Shown: positions 52,883-62,932 of the stretch, piece after piece
How positions within the stretch are numbered: the stretch's first letter is position 1
Layout: every line of letters starts with the position of its first letter
DNA from: Rugosimonospora africana
Lineage (GTDB): Bacteria; Actinomycetota; Actinomycetes; Mycobacteriales; Micromonosporaceae
NCBI RefSeq assembly: GCF_016862975.1
Contig: NZ_BONZ01000048.1
Span: 1 to 64,000 of the forward strand
Direction of reading: 5' to 3'
Length of the DNA stretch: 64,000 nucleotides
Notes under the pieces: model-generated
The model's input: the letters and a program-made list of their open reading frames with translations, nothing else
What the model was told of the DNA's origin: nothing
Databases searched by the model: none
Position numbers and translations under genes: made by a program

Positions 52883-54205
52883 GTGGCAGGGAATCCGAAC
52901 TCGAGCGCGGACCGGGTCCGCCTTGGTGGACTGCTGTGGGATCGGAACTTTCGCTGGTTCTGGTTCGGTGAGACGACGAGCAGGGTCGGCTCGGCGATGA
53001 CCAGTGTGGCGATGCCGCTAGTCGCTGTTCTTGTTCTTAATGCGGGTACGTTCGTCGTGGGTCTGCTTCAGGTGTTTGCCTGGGTGCCGTGGTTGTTGTT
53101 CGGGTTGCCAGCTGGTGCGTGGATCGATCGTTTGCCCAAAAAGCGAGTGTTGCTGGTCTGCGACGTGGTGTCGTTTGTGGTGTTCGTGAGCGTTCCGGTG
53201 GCGGCCTGGCTGGGGGTGCTCACGACGGCGCGGTTGATGGTCGCGGCGTTGCTGGCGGGTGTGGCGAGTGTGTTGTTTTCCACGGCCTATCAGCCTTTCC
53301 TGCCGTCGCTGGTGCCCGCGCGTGACCTTCCCGAGGCTAACGCGAAGTTGCAGGGCAGTGAGTCGGCAGCCGGGGTGGTCGGTCCGGGGCTCGGGGGCGT
53401 GGTGGCCCAGTTGTTCGGCGCGGTCACTGGGCTGCTGGGTGACGCACTGACGTTTGCGGTTTCGGCGTTGTCCCTGTTACGGGTTCGTTCGCCGGAACCG
53501 CGGCAGGATCGCGACCAGCCACGCCAGGCGTTGCGCCGCGAGATCGCGGAGGGACTGCGGTTCATCGTCCGGGACCCCTATCTACGAGTGCTGACGGCCT
53601 ACGCGGCGGCCGGCAATTACTCGGAATCGATCATGGAGGCCGTTCTCGTGGTGTTCCTGGTTCGATCTGTCGGCCTGGAGCCGGGTGTCGTCGGTGTGCT
53701 GATCGCGGCGAGGGGTCTGGGCGGCGTCGTGGGAGCGATGCTGTCTTCGTCGGTCGCGCGGCGGTTCGGCACCGCACGCGGCATGCTGCTCTGTGAGGTC
53801 TGCACAGTCCCGTTCGTGTTGCTCATGCCCCTGACGGGACCGGGAAGCCGGCTGGTGTTCTTCTTGATCGCAGCCGTGATCCCGCTGGCAGGCATTGTCG
53901 CCTCCAACATCATCACCGCGAGCTTCCGGCAGACCTACGTGCCTACCTACCTGCTGGGAAGGACGACGGCCACGGCCCGTCTGGTGTCCTACGGCAGCAT
54001 CCCACTCGGGGCGCTGACCGGGGCTCTGCTCGGCCAGGTCTTCGAGCCACGTGAGGTGATCATCATCGCAGCCATCGCGACCACTCTGAGCATCTTGGTG
54101 CTACTCATCGGCCCCCTGCGACGACACCGCGACTTTCCGAACCCAGCTGGTGCTGTCGTGAGGGACCCATCGGTAACCACGATGACGGACACGCCTTGTG
54201 CGTAA
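52883..54205 (+). CDS. MFS transporter (macrolide efflux-like)
   Basis: A 440-residue transporter with about 12 transmembrane helices. NFRWFWFGETTSRVGSAMTS and DRLPKKRVLLVCDVVSF fit the MFS_3/macrolide efflux (Mef-type) subfamily. The central cytoplasmic loop is around 215. The start at GTG 52883 is preceded by GGGAG at 7 nt. It stands alone with a tandem repeat in its promoter region. Substrate is unknown. Confidence 0.88.
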   Translation: MAGNPNSSADRVRLGGLLWDRNFRWFWFGETTSRVGSAMTSVAMPLVAVLVLNAGTFVVGLLQVFAWVPWLLFGLPAGAWIDRLPKKRVLLVCDVVSFVVFVSVPVAAWLGVLTTARLMVAALLAGVASVLFSTAYQPFLPSLVPARDLPEANAKLQGSESAAGVVGPGLGGVVAQLFGAVTGLLGDALTFAVSALSLLRVRSPEPRQDRDQPRQALRREIAEGLRFIVRDPYLRVLTAYAAAGNYSESIMEAVLVVFLVRSVGLEPGVVGVLIAARGLGGVVGAMLSSSVARRFGTARGMLLCEVCTVPFVLLMPLTGPGSRLVFFLIAAVIPLAGIVASNIITASFRQTYVPTYLLGRTTATARLVSYGSIPLGALTGALLGQVFEPREVIIIAAIATTLSILVLLIGPLRRHRDFPNPAGAVVRDPSVTTMTDTPCA

Positions 54206-54394
54206 CGACCGGATCCGGGAGTAATGAGCACGGGCAGGATCGCCGAGGGCACCGTTGGCTTTGGCTCGCCCCGAACCGGGAAGTGACCTGTTCGGCACCA
54301 ACCGCGACACCTGGCCTCGGGCTAGGGTGAAACCCACTCGACCCGGTCCGTTCGAATCGGGACAGGCTCAGCTGCCTCGGAGGTGCCGGTAGGG

Positions 54395-55339
54395 ATGGAC
54401 GTCCTCGTGCTGGGCGGGACGAATTTCGTCGGCCGACACATTGTGCGGGCGCTGCTCGACGAACGGCACCGGGTCACCGTGCTCAACCGGGGCACGAACC
54501 CGGTCTGGGGAGCGCGGGTCACCCAGCTCGTCGCCGACCGCACGGATCCCGCCTCGATGTCCGCGGCCGTCCGGGCCGTCTTCGACGCCGTCGTCGACGT
54601 CTCCGGCACGGAACCACGCCACATCGAAAGCACCGCGCCGCTGTTGCGGAGCCTGGGCGTTCCACGTTACGTGTTCATCAGCTCCGGCGCCGTCTACGAC
54701 AGCACCACCACGGCGCTGCCATTCCCCGAGGACGCACCCACCCCCGGCGATGTGATCTGGGGCACCTACGGCACGGCCAAGGCCGACTGCGAAAGGCTGC
54801 TGCGCCACTACGACTTCAGCGAACTGGTCATGCTCCGGCCGCCCTATGTCTACGGCCCCGGCAACAACGAGCAACGCGAACAGTTCCTGTGGGCCCGGAT
54901 GCTCGCGGCACGACCGGTCCTGGTGCCTGGCGACGGCACGACCCGCATCCAATTCTGTCCCGTGGCCCACCTCGCTGAGACGGTCGTCACCGCCGTCGCG
55001 GGCAAGGTACCCGCCGGCGTCTACAACGTCGGCGAGCCGGCGGCCTACAGTTTCGACGACTACGTCGTCGCACTGGCCGGCGCGGCCGGTGTACGCAGGG
55101 CCACGGTGATACACGTCGAGGACCGGACGATTGCCGCGCGCGAGTACTTCCCGTTCCGGGACTACAACTTCATCCTCGACACCAGCGCCGGCCGCCGCGC
55201 GGGAATCCCGGCACCGGTCGGGCTCGCGACCGGATTGGCCGAGACGTTCGCCTGGTTTCGCGCCAACACCGACCTGCCGTACGAGCCGACCGCCCGCGAA
55301 TCGGCACTGCTCGCATCGCTCGGTACCTCAGATCGGTGA
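54395..55339 (+). CDS. NAD-dependent epimerase/dehydratase (extended SDR)
   Basis: A 314-residue enzyme. Rossmann motif VLVLGGTNFVGRHIV at the N-terminus, and catalytic YGTAK in GTYGTAKADCERLL. The later PPYVYGPGNNEQREQF is also typical. The substrate is probably a nucleotide sugar or small ketone. The ATG at 54395 follows GGAGGTG about 10 nt upstream; a GTG at 54383 is in frame. The upstream 189 nt hold no gene. Confidence 0.87.
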   Translation: MDVLVLGGTNFVGRHIVRALLDERHRVTVLNRGTNPVWGARVTQLVADRTDPASMSAAVRAVFDAVVDVSGTEPRHIESTAPLLRSLGVPRYVFISSGAVYDSTTTALPFPEDAPTPGDVIWGTYGTAKADCERLLRHYDFSELVMLRPPYVYGPGNNEQREQFLWARMLAARPVLVPGDGTTRIQFCPVAHLAETVVTAVAGKVPAGVYNVGEPAAYSFDDYVVALAGAAGVRRATVIHVEDRTIAAREYFPFRDYNFILDTSAGRRAGIPAPVGLATGLAETFAWFRANTDLPYEPTARESALLASLGTSDR

Positions 55340-55617
55340 TGGTCGGCCGGCGGCTGCCGGCCCGGGTGGGAATAAAGCCGCGGCGGACGCCGCCCTCGAT
55401 CTCGTCGGCGCGCCGACCCTGCCCGGCACGCTGCGAGCGGTGCGCGTGCACCAGCTATCGATCACAATTCGCGCCTGACTGCTATCGGTCACCGGTGGGA
55501 CCAGTCAGGCGACAGATTCCCCGCGTGGCCGGTCGTCATAGCCTGGTGACGCTACGGAAATGGGACAAGCGGGCACACACATCCACGACCACGGCTGACA
55601 CCTCCAGGGAGTACCAG

Positions 55618-56127
55618 ATGAGCTACCCCGACCCTCGCTTTTTCGGCAACCACGGGGAAGTCAGCGCCCTGTTCCGGCCCGCGACCGCCGAGCCCGACTA
55701 CCTCTCGCGGCCTGTCCTCTCCTCTGGCCCTACCGTCGGCAAAGGAACCGCCTACCATTACCTGTCCACGACGTCCTCCACCAACGGTGAGTACGGCCTG
55801 TACCGGGTGGACATGGGTCCCGAGTTCGGCGGACCGAGTACCCACTTCCACAAGGCGATGTCGGAGTCGTTCTTCATCCTGTCGGGCACCATGCGGCTGT
55901 TCGACGGCCTACGGTGGATCGACGCCACCGCCGGCGACTACCTGTACGTCCCGGTCGGTGGGCTGCACGCCTTCCGCAACGAGTCCGGCGAACCCGCTTC
56001 CATGCTCATGCTGTTCGCCCCCGGTGCCCCTCGCGAGGAGTACTTCGAGGGCATCACCCAGCTCGCAGATCTCAACGATGCCGAACGTGCGGAGTTCTTC
56101 GTCCGCCACGACAGCTTCTTCGTCTGA
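55618..56127 (+). CDS. Cupin-domain protein
   Basis: A 169-residue cupin. Motif 1 reads STHFHKAMSESFFILSGTM (two His and Glu as metal ligands) and motif 2 VPVGGLHAFRNESGEP. It may be a metal-dependent oxygenase or isomerase; substrate unknown. AGGGAG precedes the ATG by about 8 nt. The 278 nt before it contain no gene. Confidence 0.88.
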   Translation: MSYPDPRFFGNHGEVSALFRPATAEPDYLSRPVLSSGPTVGKGTAYHYLSTTSSTNGEYGLYRVDMGPEFGGPSTHFHKAMSESFFILSGTMRLFDGLRWIDATAGDYLYVPVGGLHAFRNESGEPASMLMLFAPGAPREEYFEGITQLADLNDAERAEFFVRHDSFFV

Positions 56128-56255
56128 CGCCACGGGATTTCGTCGGCGTCCTTCCTACTCGCCCAGGCTACCCGCGATCTACCGAGGGATGGCCGGAAAC
56201 GGACCTAACCCCTCCATCTAGGATCAGCGCGCGGAGTGGAGAAAGGCTGGCAGGG

Positions 56256-58538
56256 GTGCACGAGGAGTTGGCGGGTTGGCTAGGGCAGCTGCGTGACCTG
56301 ACCGGACGGAGCCTGCGCGAGCTCGCCCGCGACATCCACGTCAGCAGTTCCTCGTTGTCGCGGTACTTCTCCGGCCAGGCCGTTCCACCGTGGCCGACCG
56401 TGGTGGCGCTGTGCAAGGCGGCCGGTCGCGACCCCAGGCCACTGCGTGAGGTGTGGGAGCGGGCCAAGGACGGGCCATCGGTGAGCACGGCTGGCACGGC
56501 ACCGGTGCGCAACGACCTGCCACACGACATCACCGCCTTCACCGGGCGCCGAGCGGAGTTGGACGCCCTCCTCGGCGCCGCGCGCACCACGTCGGTGGTG
56601 GCGATCGACGGCATGGGCGGGGTGGGCAAGTCCGCGTTGGCCGTACACGCCGCGCACCTGCTGACCGCCGACTTCGCCGGTGGCCAGCTCTACCTGGACC
56701 TGCACGGGTTCACTCCGGGCCGGGAGCGGGTCGAGCCCGGGGAGGCTCTGCGGGTGCTGCTGGCCGCGCTCGGCCTGCCACCCGGCAGGATTCCCGACGG
56801 GGTCGCCGAGCGGGCCGCGCTGTGGCGGTCGGAACTGGCCACGCGGCGCGCGATCGTGTTGCTGGACAACGCCGCCGACGCCGACCACGTGCGCGAGCTG
56901 CTGCCCGGCGCCGGCCGGAGCTTCGTCCTGATTACCAGCCGGCGGCGGATGGTGGAGCTGGACGGCGTCCAGCCGGTCTCGCTGGACGTTCTGCCGACCG
57001 AGGAGGCGGCGCAGCTGTTCGTCGAATCCGTGGGCGGGACTCGGCCCGGTGACGTCGGCGAGGTGCTGCGCAGGTGCGGGAATCTGCCGTTGGCCATCCG
57101 GGTGGCCGCCGCGCGCCTGCGGCACCGGCCCGCGTGGACGCTCGACACCCTGGTGGAACGGCTGCGCGACGGCGAGCTGGCGGTGTCGGACGTGTTCGAG
57201 ATGTCGCTGCGGCAGCTCGACCCCGCCCAGCGGCGGATGTTCGGACTGCTGGGCCTGGTGCCGGGCGAGGACATCGACGCGTACGGCGCGGCCGCCCTCG
57301 CCGGGATCCCGCTGGCCAACGCCCGTTCCCTGCTGGAGGACCTGGTCGACGTCCATCTGGTCCAGGAGCCGGCGGCGGGTCGCTACCGGATGCACGACCT
57401 GCTGCGGCAGGCCGCCCGCGCCGACGACGCCGCCGCCGATCCCGTACCGCCGATCGCCCGGCTGGGCGACTACTACCTCAGCGGCATGCTGGCCGTGAAG
57501 AAGCTGGTCGAGATCGTCATCTCCCTGCCGGTCGTCGTGTCACAGCCACCCCCCGCGCTTCCCGACCTCGCCGACCACGACACGGCCGTCGACTGGATGG
57601 ACACCGAGTGGGCCAACCTCACCGCGACGTTCTCGCTCGCCGTCCACCTGCGCATCGACGCGCCGGCGGTCGGGCTCGGGCAGCTCGCCCTGATGGCTCA
57701 CGCGCGACGCGGTGGGATGGCGCAGCTGCGTCGCGGGCTTGAGGTCAGCATGCCCGCCGCGCAACGCCTCGGCGTACCCCGGGTGCTCGCCTCGCACCGG
57801 TACCTGCTGGGCGCCGCGCTGATGCGTCTCGGCCGGCTGAAGGAGGCGGTACCGGAGCTTGAGGCGGCCCGCGTGCTGATGGTCGCCGAAGGCGACATCG
57901 TCAGTGAGGTCATCACCCTCGAACAGCTGGCGGAGATCCGGCTGTACGTCTCCGACCCCGACGGTGCCGCCGAACTCCTGCGCCAGGCGACCGCGCTGCT
58001 GCCACCCCGCGAGACCGCCGCCCAGGTGCGGGTGCGCGCCGGTCTCGGCCAGGCGCTGGTGCAGCTGGGGGAGTACCGCGAGGCCCGCGAGGTCGTCTCG
58101 GAGGTGATCGAGACCGCGCGTGGGCTGGACCGGCAGAAGGAGCGCATGTGCCTGGACGTGCTCGGCCGGGCGGCGCTCGGCCTGGGTGACACCCAGACCG
58201 CCCTCGACCTCGCCGAGCAGGCCGTCGCGCTCAACCGGGCGACCCGCCATCCGATCTTCGAGGCGATCAGCCTCACGGACACCGCCGTCGTCCTGCGCCA
58301 CCTCGGCCGTACCGAGGAGGCGACGTCCGGGCACGCCGAGGCCATGCGGATTCTCGAACGGGCCGGCGAGCCGCATCGGATGGCGCGCATCCTCCTCCCG
58401 TACGCGGAGGCATGCCTGGCCACCGGCGACCGGGACGTCGCGGCGCGGCACTTCCAGGCGGCGCTGGAGATCGCCACCGCGCACGGCCTCGACTATCTGG
58501 TGTCGGCGGCGCGAACGGGTCTGGCCCGGGTTTCCTGA
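56256..58538 (+). CDS. NB-ARC/TPR regulator with N-terminal XRE HTH
   Basis: A 760-residue signal-transduction ATPase. N-terminal XRE helix-turn-helix (about 1-55; LAGWLGQLRDLTGRSLREL, SSLSRYFSGQAVPPWPT). NB-ARC: P-loop GMGGVGKSALA near 119-129, and Walker B-like RRAIVLLDNAADADHVREL, followed by ITSRRRM. The C-terminal half (about 430-760) is a run of TPR-like helices. The class includes AfsR-like regulators without the SARP domain. The GTG start has AAAGG about 9 nt upstream. It may sense a ligand and control the downstream serine hydrolase or the small protein that follows. Confidence 0.87.
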   Translation: MHEELAGWLGQLRDLTGRSLRELARDIHVSSSSLSRYFSGQAVPPWPTVVALCKAAGRDPRPLREVWERAKDGPSVSTAGTAPVRNDLPHDITAFTGRRAELDALLGAARTTSVVAIDGMGGVGKSALAVHAAHLLTADFAGGQLYLDLHGFTPGRERVEPGEALRVLLAALGLPPGRIPDGVAERAALWRSELATRRAIVLLDNAADADHVRELLPGAGRSFVLITSRRRMVELDGVQPVSLDVLPTEEAAQLFVESVGGTRPGDVGEVLRRCGNLPLAIRVAAARLRHRPAWTLDTLVERLRDGELAVSDVFEMSLRQLDPAQRRMFGLLGLVPGEDIDAYGAAALAGIPLANARSLLEDLVDVHLVQEPAAGRYRMHDLLRQAARADDAAADPVPPIARLGDYYLSGMLAVKKLVEIVISLPVVVSQPPPALPDLADHDTAVDWMDTEWANLTATFSLAVHLRIDAPAVGLGQLALMAHARRGGMAQLRRGLEVSMPAAQRLGVPRVLASHRYLLGAALMRLGRLKEAVPELEAARVLMVAEGDIVSEVITLEQLAEIRLYVSDPDGAAELLRQATALLPPRETAAQVRVRAGLGQALVQLGEYREAREVVSEVIETARGLDRQKERMCLDVLGRAALGLGDTQTALDLAEQAVALNRATRHPIFEAISLTDTAVVLRHLGRTEEATSGHAEAMRILERAGEPHRMARILLPYAEACLATGDRDVAARHFQAALEIATAHGLDYLVSAARTGLARVS

Positions 58539-58707
58539 GCCTGTCCCACGGGCGGCGCGGTGTCCCGTCCCGTCCCGGGACACCCGCCTGACAGCCATCC
58601 GCCGGGGATGATTGCGCAGGTCAGCGGGCTGTCGGTGGGGCGTCCCGCGTCCCGGAAGGCGCGGCGCGGGTTGTCCCGGACCGGCCGCCGCGTCGAGGCT
58701 CTTCGCC

Positions 58708-59190
58708 ATGCACACGACACCGTCCCTGCTCGCCGAACTGGACGCGCTGCCCGCCCGTTGGGAAGTGCAGGCGACACTCGCCGCGCCCGTCGTGGCGGTC
58801 GCCGCGCTCCTGCTCGCCGTCGCCGAGGGGCGGGTTGGCGATGACAACCTGCTGGTACTGGCCAGGGCTTCGGCGGCACGCCAGGGGGCGATGACCGTCG
58901 TCGCCGGGTCCGGCTCCGGCGGGTACCGCGCCGAGCTGGCCGGGCCGGTGGGACCGGTGGAGATCCAGGTGGACTGGACCCGGTCCAGGGTGGCGGTGCA
59001 GAGCTGGTACGCCGGGGTGCACGCCGCCACCGCCTGCCCCGCGGGTACCCGGGTGACCCATCGCGTCCACCGGGTCCTGCCCGACCATCCCGGGTTCGCG
59101 GCCGGGATCGCCGAGATCGGCCTGCGTACCCGCATGTCGCGCGACCTGCGGCAAATGCTGGATGTGATCGCCGACCGGCTCGGCTGCTGA
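58708..59190 (+). CDS. Hypothetical protein
   Basis: A 160-residue soluble protein. It has no family motif that I recognise: WEVQATLAAPVVAVAALLLA is a hydrophobic helix near 18-37, and the later part has VEIQVDWTRSRVAVQSWYAG and RTRMSRDLRQMLDVI. GAGG lies about 9 nt before the ATG. It sits 43 nt before the serine hydrolase and may belong to its operon. Confidence 0.6.
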   Translation: MHTTPSLLAELDALPARWEVQATLAAPVVAVAALLLAVAEGRVGDDNLLVLARASAARQGAMTVVAGSGSGGYRAELAGPVGPVEIQVDWTRSRVAVQSWYAGVHAATACPAGTRVTHRVHRVLPDHPGFAAGIAEIGLRTRMSRDLRQMLDVIADRLGC

Positions 59191-59232
59191 CGCTTTCCAC
59201 CATCCCTCGTTCGATCAAAGGAGTACCCAACC

Positions 59233-60471
59233 ATGTCCATCACCCATACCGAGCAGCGCGGCTTCTCCGAGGCGGGGTTGCGCAGACTGCGCGACGTGCT
59301 GGCGCGGCCTGTCGATTCCGGGAGGATTCCCGGGCTCGTCGCCCTGGTCAGCCGGGGCGACGAGACGCACGTCGAAACGATCGGGACGATGCGCCACGAC
59401 GGTGGCGCGCCGGTGCGCCGGGACACGATCTTCCGGATGGCCTCGACCTCCAAGCCGGTCTCGGTGGCGGCGGCGATGGTCCTGCTCGACGAGTGCAGGC
59501 TGCGGCTGGACGACCCGGTGGAGTCGTGGCTGCCCGAGCTCGCCAACCGGCAGGTGCTGAAGCGGGTCGACGGCCCGCTGGACGACACCGTCCCGGCGCG
59601 GCGGCCGATCACCGTGCGGGACGTACTGACCTCCACGTTCGGGCTCGGGATGGACATGACGTCGCTGGGCACTCCGATCATGAACAAGGTCTTCGAGCAG
59701 GGGCTCACGCCCAATCTCCCGGAGCCGATGCCCGAGCCGGACGAGTGGATGCGCCGCCTTGGCACGCTCCCGCTGATGCACCAGCCCGGAGAGCGTTGGC
59801 AGTACCAGATCAGCAACGATCTCCTCGGGGTGCTCGTCGCCAGGGTCTCGGGCCAGTCGTTCGAGACGTTCCTGCGCGAACGCATCTTCGATCCGCTGGG
59901 GATGAAGGACACCGGTTTCCACGTACCCGCCGACAAGCTGGACCGGTTGCCACCCCTGTACGCCCCCCACCCGGAGACCGGAGAGTTCCTGGTGTGGGAC
60001 GAGGCCGAGGGAGGACGCCACAGCAAGCCTCCGGCGTTCCAGGGCGGCGGCGGGGGGCTGGTCTCCACCGCCGACGACTACCACGCCTACTTCCGGATGC
60101 TGCTCAACGGCGGGATGCACGGGAGCGAACGGATCCTGTCCCGGCCCGCCGTCGAGCTGATGACCACCAACCGCCTCACGCCCGAGCAGCAGGCCGATCG
60201 AGACGCGTTGGCCCGCAACAACGTCCACGTATCGTTCGGCCAGGGTCAGCACGGCGGCTGGGGCTTCGGGATGGCGGTGCGCACCTACCGCGGCGACTAC
60301 GCGCCGATCGGCCAGTTCGGTTGGGACGGTGGAAGCGGTACCTCGACCTACGCCGACCCCGACAACCAGCTCACCGGCATCCTGCTCACCCAGGTCGGGG
60401 CGTCCGTCCCGGATCCGGTGCGGCTCATGCACGACTTCTGGACCACGCTCTACCAGGCGATCGACGCCTGA
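59233..60471 (+). CDS. Serine hydrolase (class C beta-lactamase/EstB-like), cytoplasmic
   Basis: A 412-residue protein of the class C beta-lactamase superfamily. SxxK in RMASTSKPVSVAAAM, YxSN-like in WQYQISNDLLGVLVARVSGQ. No signal peptide is seen, unlike the exported serine hydrolases elsewhere in this window, so an esterase role is more likely than cell-wall action. AAAGGAG lies a few nt before the ATG. Confidence 0.88.
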   Translation: MSITHTEQRGFSEAGLRRLRDVLARPVDSGRIPGLVALVSRGDETHVETIGTMRHDGGAPVRRDTIFRMASTSKPVSVAAAMVLLDECRLRLDDPVESWLPELANRQVLKRVDGPLDDTVPARRPITVRDVLTSTFGLGMDMTSLGTPIMNKVFEQGLTPNLPEPMPEPDEWMRRLGTLPLMHQPGERWQYQISNDLLGVLVARVSGQSFETFLRERIFDPLGMKDTGFHVPADKLDRLPPLYAPHPETGEFLVWDEAEGGRHSKPPAFQGGGGGLVSTADDYHAYFRMLLNGGMHGSERILSRPAVELMTTNRLTPEQQADRDALARNNVHVSFGQGQHGGWGFGMAVRTYRGDYAPIGQFGWDGGSGTSTYADPDNQLTGILLTQVGASVPDPVRLMHDFWTTLYQAIDA

Positions 60472-60516
60472 CACCGAGCCCGCCGCCGACCGGACGCCGA
60501 TCCGCCCGGCCGCAGC

Positions 60517-60559
60517 GTGTCACGGGGCCCCGAGCCCCAGGCCCCGAGCCCCGTGACAC
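60517..60559. terminator. Hairpin terminator
   Basis: A 12-bp perfect stem (GTGTCACGGGGC and its complement) around a GC-rich loop, 45 nt after the serine hydrolase stop. Confidence 0.75.
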
Positions 60560-60642
60560 GGCGGTGCGACGGAAGGTGGTGGCAAGCCGAGAGAACCATT
60601 ACGGTCGATGGATCATGCTCGGCTACCGGAGGGACACCACCC

Positions 60643-62037
60643 GTGGTTCTTCGTTCCGCAACCCGCCGCCTGATCATCGGCGTGGCGGTCGCTTGCACAG
60701 TCACCGTTCTGGCCGGCCAGGAACCCGTCAACGCCGAGACGACCTCCGACATCGCGGCCGTGAGCCTGGCCTCGGGACAGTTCCAACTCACCGACACCAG
60801 CTACGCGGCGGCCACCAACCACCTCTACTCCGCCTACCTGACCAGTCACGCGACGCTGACCGACGTCATCACCACGAATTTCACGACGAACTCGGCCGGC
60901 GCGACCGACCCCTGGATGAACCTGCGCACGATGACCTCGTGCCCCGCGGGCGATTCCGGACTGCCGACGGTGCCCACCACGGTCGCGTGGTGCTGGTCGC
61001 CTTCCCACGCCGACGACACCACCGCGGCATGGGATCCCCAGGGCATCGCCACCACCGGCGACGCGGACGGCTCCGACGGGGCGATCCAAGGTGACCGGGT
61101 CGTCGCCGTCAGCTGGCACTACCAGACCGCGTCCGGATCGGGAGGCAGCGGTTGCCAGACCCAGAACCTGCTCAAGCTCACCCTGATCGACCGCGACACG
61201 AAGGAGTACCGCCATGTGTTGCTCGTCGAGCCGACGAGTACGAGCAGCACAGCCAGCAACTACACCTTCGTCACTGGCCACGGTGGCGGGATCGCCTGGT
61301 ACGGCGACTACATCTACGTCACCGACACCACACACGGCATCCGCGTCTTCGACCTGAACAAGCTCGCCAGGGTCACCACGTACGGATCGAACGTCACCAC
61401 GGTCGGCATCAGCTCGGGCAAGTCGAGCGCCTGCGGCTATGCGTACGTCGTGCCGGAGGTCCACCGGTACTTCCAGCCGCAGACGCCCGGGTCCTGCGCC
61501 TCCGCCGGCCCGATCGACCCCAACTACCTGTGCTTCTCCTGGCTGTCGTTGGACAAGACCGGGGCGGCGCCGTACAAGCTCGTGACCGGCGAGTGGTACG
61601 GCGGGGTCAACGGTGGCCGCATCGTCCGGTACCAGCTGAACCCGGCCAGCGCGGCGACCAATCCCGGCCTGTTGACGACCAGCGGCGGGAAAACCGTGGT
61701 GCAGGACGCCTACCGGGCGGTCCACTATGACGGGCTGCAGGGTGGCATGACGTGGACCGACGGGAACGGCCGGCTGAACTTCGCGTTCCAGAAGGGCTGC
61801 GGGCTAAGCCCTGGTGTCTTCTCCGTGTCCTGGGTCGGTGACCTGCGGGACACCACGACCTGCGCGAGCGGAGGAAACTGGGCCGCCGGTCCACCGGAGG
61901 ATCTCGCGTACTGGCCGCGGGTCGCACCGATGACCACCGACGAGATCTGGGGCCTGACGGAGAGCGCCGACGGTGCGGGGATCCGGACGGTCTACGCGAT
62001 CCCGTTCACCGGTGGCCCGGTGCAGAACCTGCACTGA
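60643..62037 (+). CDS. Secreted protein of unknown function
   Basis: A 464-residue exported protein with signal peptide 1-32 (RLIIGVAVACTVTVLAGQEP). The mature part is rich in Gly, Ser, Thr and aromatic residues, with a repeated motif style (GGGIAWYGDYIYVTDTTHGI, GYAYVVPEVHRYFQPQTPG, LAYWPRVAPMTTDEIWG) suggestive of a beta-propeller, but no family was recognised. GGAGGG lies 9 nt before the GTG start. A longer frame to 60517 exists but runs through the terminator hairpin. Confidence 0.72.
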   Translation: MVLRSATRRLIIGVAVACTVTVLAGQEPVNAETTSDIAAVSLASGQFQLTDTSYAAATNHLYSAYLTSHATLTDVITTNFTTNSAGATDPWMNLRTMTSCPAGDSGLPTVPTTVAWCWSPSHADDTTAAWDPQGIATTGDADGSDGAIQGDRVVAVSWHYQTASGSGGSGCQTQNLLKLTLIDRDTKEYRHVLLVEPTSTSSTASNYTFVTGHGGGIAWYGDYIYVTDTTHGIRVFDLNKLARVTTYGSNVTTVGISSGKSSACGYAYVVPEVHRYFQPQTPGSCASAGPIDPNYLCFSWLSLDKTGAAPYKLVTGEWYGGVNGGRIVRYQLNPASAATNPGLLTTSGGKTVVQDAYRAVHYDGLQGGMTWTDGNGRLNFAFQKGCGLSPGVFSVSWVGDLRDTTTCASGGNWAAGPPEDLAYWPRVAPMTTDEIWGLTESADGAGIRTVYAIPFTGGPVQNLH

Positions 62038-62057
62038 CCGCGGCGGCCTCGGCCGAG

Positions 62058-62525
62058 GTGGATCCGTTCACCCGGGCCGGGGCCGACGACCCCGACCACC
62101 CCGGCTATGTGTACAACCTGAATGCCGCGCTGCAGGCGCGGTTCGCATTCACGAACCCCGCTGACGGAGGCGAGATGAGGTCGGAGCCGCACTGGTTGTT
62201 GATCCTCGCCGGTCGACTGGATCAGGCGCGCCTGGATGAGCTGCGCGGGCGGTTGGAACTGCGCCCGATGGGCCGGCTGACCGACCGGGAGGACGCGCAC
62301 CTGGGTACCCGGGTCATCCCCGGCGGGTTGGAGCTGGACCTGTGGCGGAACGAGGACACTGAGGACGACTGGGCCATCCACCTCGACGCGTACCGGGGTG
62401 TGCCCGACGAGGTTCTCGCGCAGTGGCACGTGCGGGCCGAGGAGGCGGCCGTCGCGGTCGGGCTGACCGTGGTGGAGTTCCGTTCGTTTCCGGGCGAGCG
62501 CCGCGAGGAACAGCAGACGACCTGA
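62058..62525 (+). CDS. Hypothetical protein
   Basis: A 155-residue acidic protein. An internal ATG at 62175 has GGAGG 5 nt upstream and would give 117 residues (HWLLILAGRLDQARLDELRG); the upstream 39 residues look coding but have no ribosome site. No family is recognised. It follows the secreted protein by 20 nt. Confidence 0.5.
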   Translation: MDPFTRAGADDPDHPGYVYNLNAALQARFAFTNPADGGEMRSEPHWLLILAGRLDQARLDELRGRLELRPMGRLTDREDAHLGTRVIPGGLELDLWRNEDTEDDWAIHLDAYRGVPDEVLAQWHVRAEEAAVAVGLTVVEFRSFPGERREEQQTT

Positions 62526-62562
62526 CGGGTTCGCGCTGTCGGGGTTGACGCTCTTGTCCGCT

Positions 62563-62594
62563 GACGGCCGCCGGCATCGAGGCCGGCGGCCGTC
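62563..62594. terminator. Hairpin terminator
   Basis: A 13-bp perfect stem (GACGGCCGCCGGC and its complement) with loop ATCGAG, ending the transcript of the preceding genes. The remaining DNA from 62595 to 62932 shows no convincing gene and probably holds the promoter for the next. Confidence 0.85.
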
Positions 62595-62932
62595 GATGAG
62601 TTAACGCGTGATCTTGAACAGTGAGTCGCGGCCACACCCGGACTGTAAGACGGACCCGGACGCGGTTCTGACAACACCGAATCTGCCCAGGTGGCGGGCA
62701 TGCTGACAGGCCGCCCTGCGATTCGGACACCCTCCGGTCTTCCGTGCGCGCACGTGCCCGTCCACGATCATGAATGTCCTGACATTGGCGGCTGACCGGC
62801 CGCCCGGCCATGGATCGCAACCACTGCGCACTGTCCACCCTTCCGCCCGCCGGCCGTGACCACGCACGCCTGACCACGTGCTCGCGAAGGCCGCCAGACA
62901 GCAGTCGATGAGACAAGAAGGAGTACGAGGGA

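Noticed and set aside
55914-56255. N-terminal extension of the NB-ARC protein
   Set aside because: It overlaps the cupin gene and is Arg-rich; the GTG at 56256 has a ribosome site and begins the HTH.
57540-60068. An 842-codon frame antisense to the NB-ARC, hypothetical and serine hydrolase genes
   Set aside because: It spans several convincing genes on the other strand and has no domain motif; it is a high-GC shadow.
62601-62867. Minus-strand 88-codon frame after the terminator
   Set aside because: No recognised domain and no ribosome site; it lies in the promoter region of the next gene.
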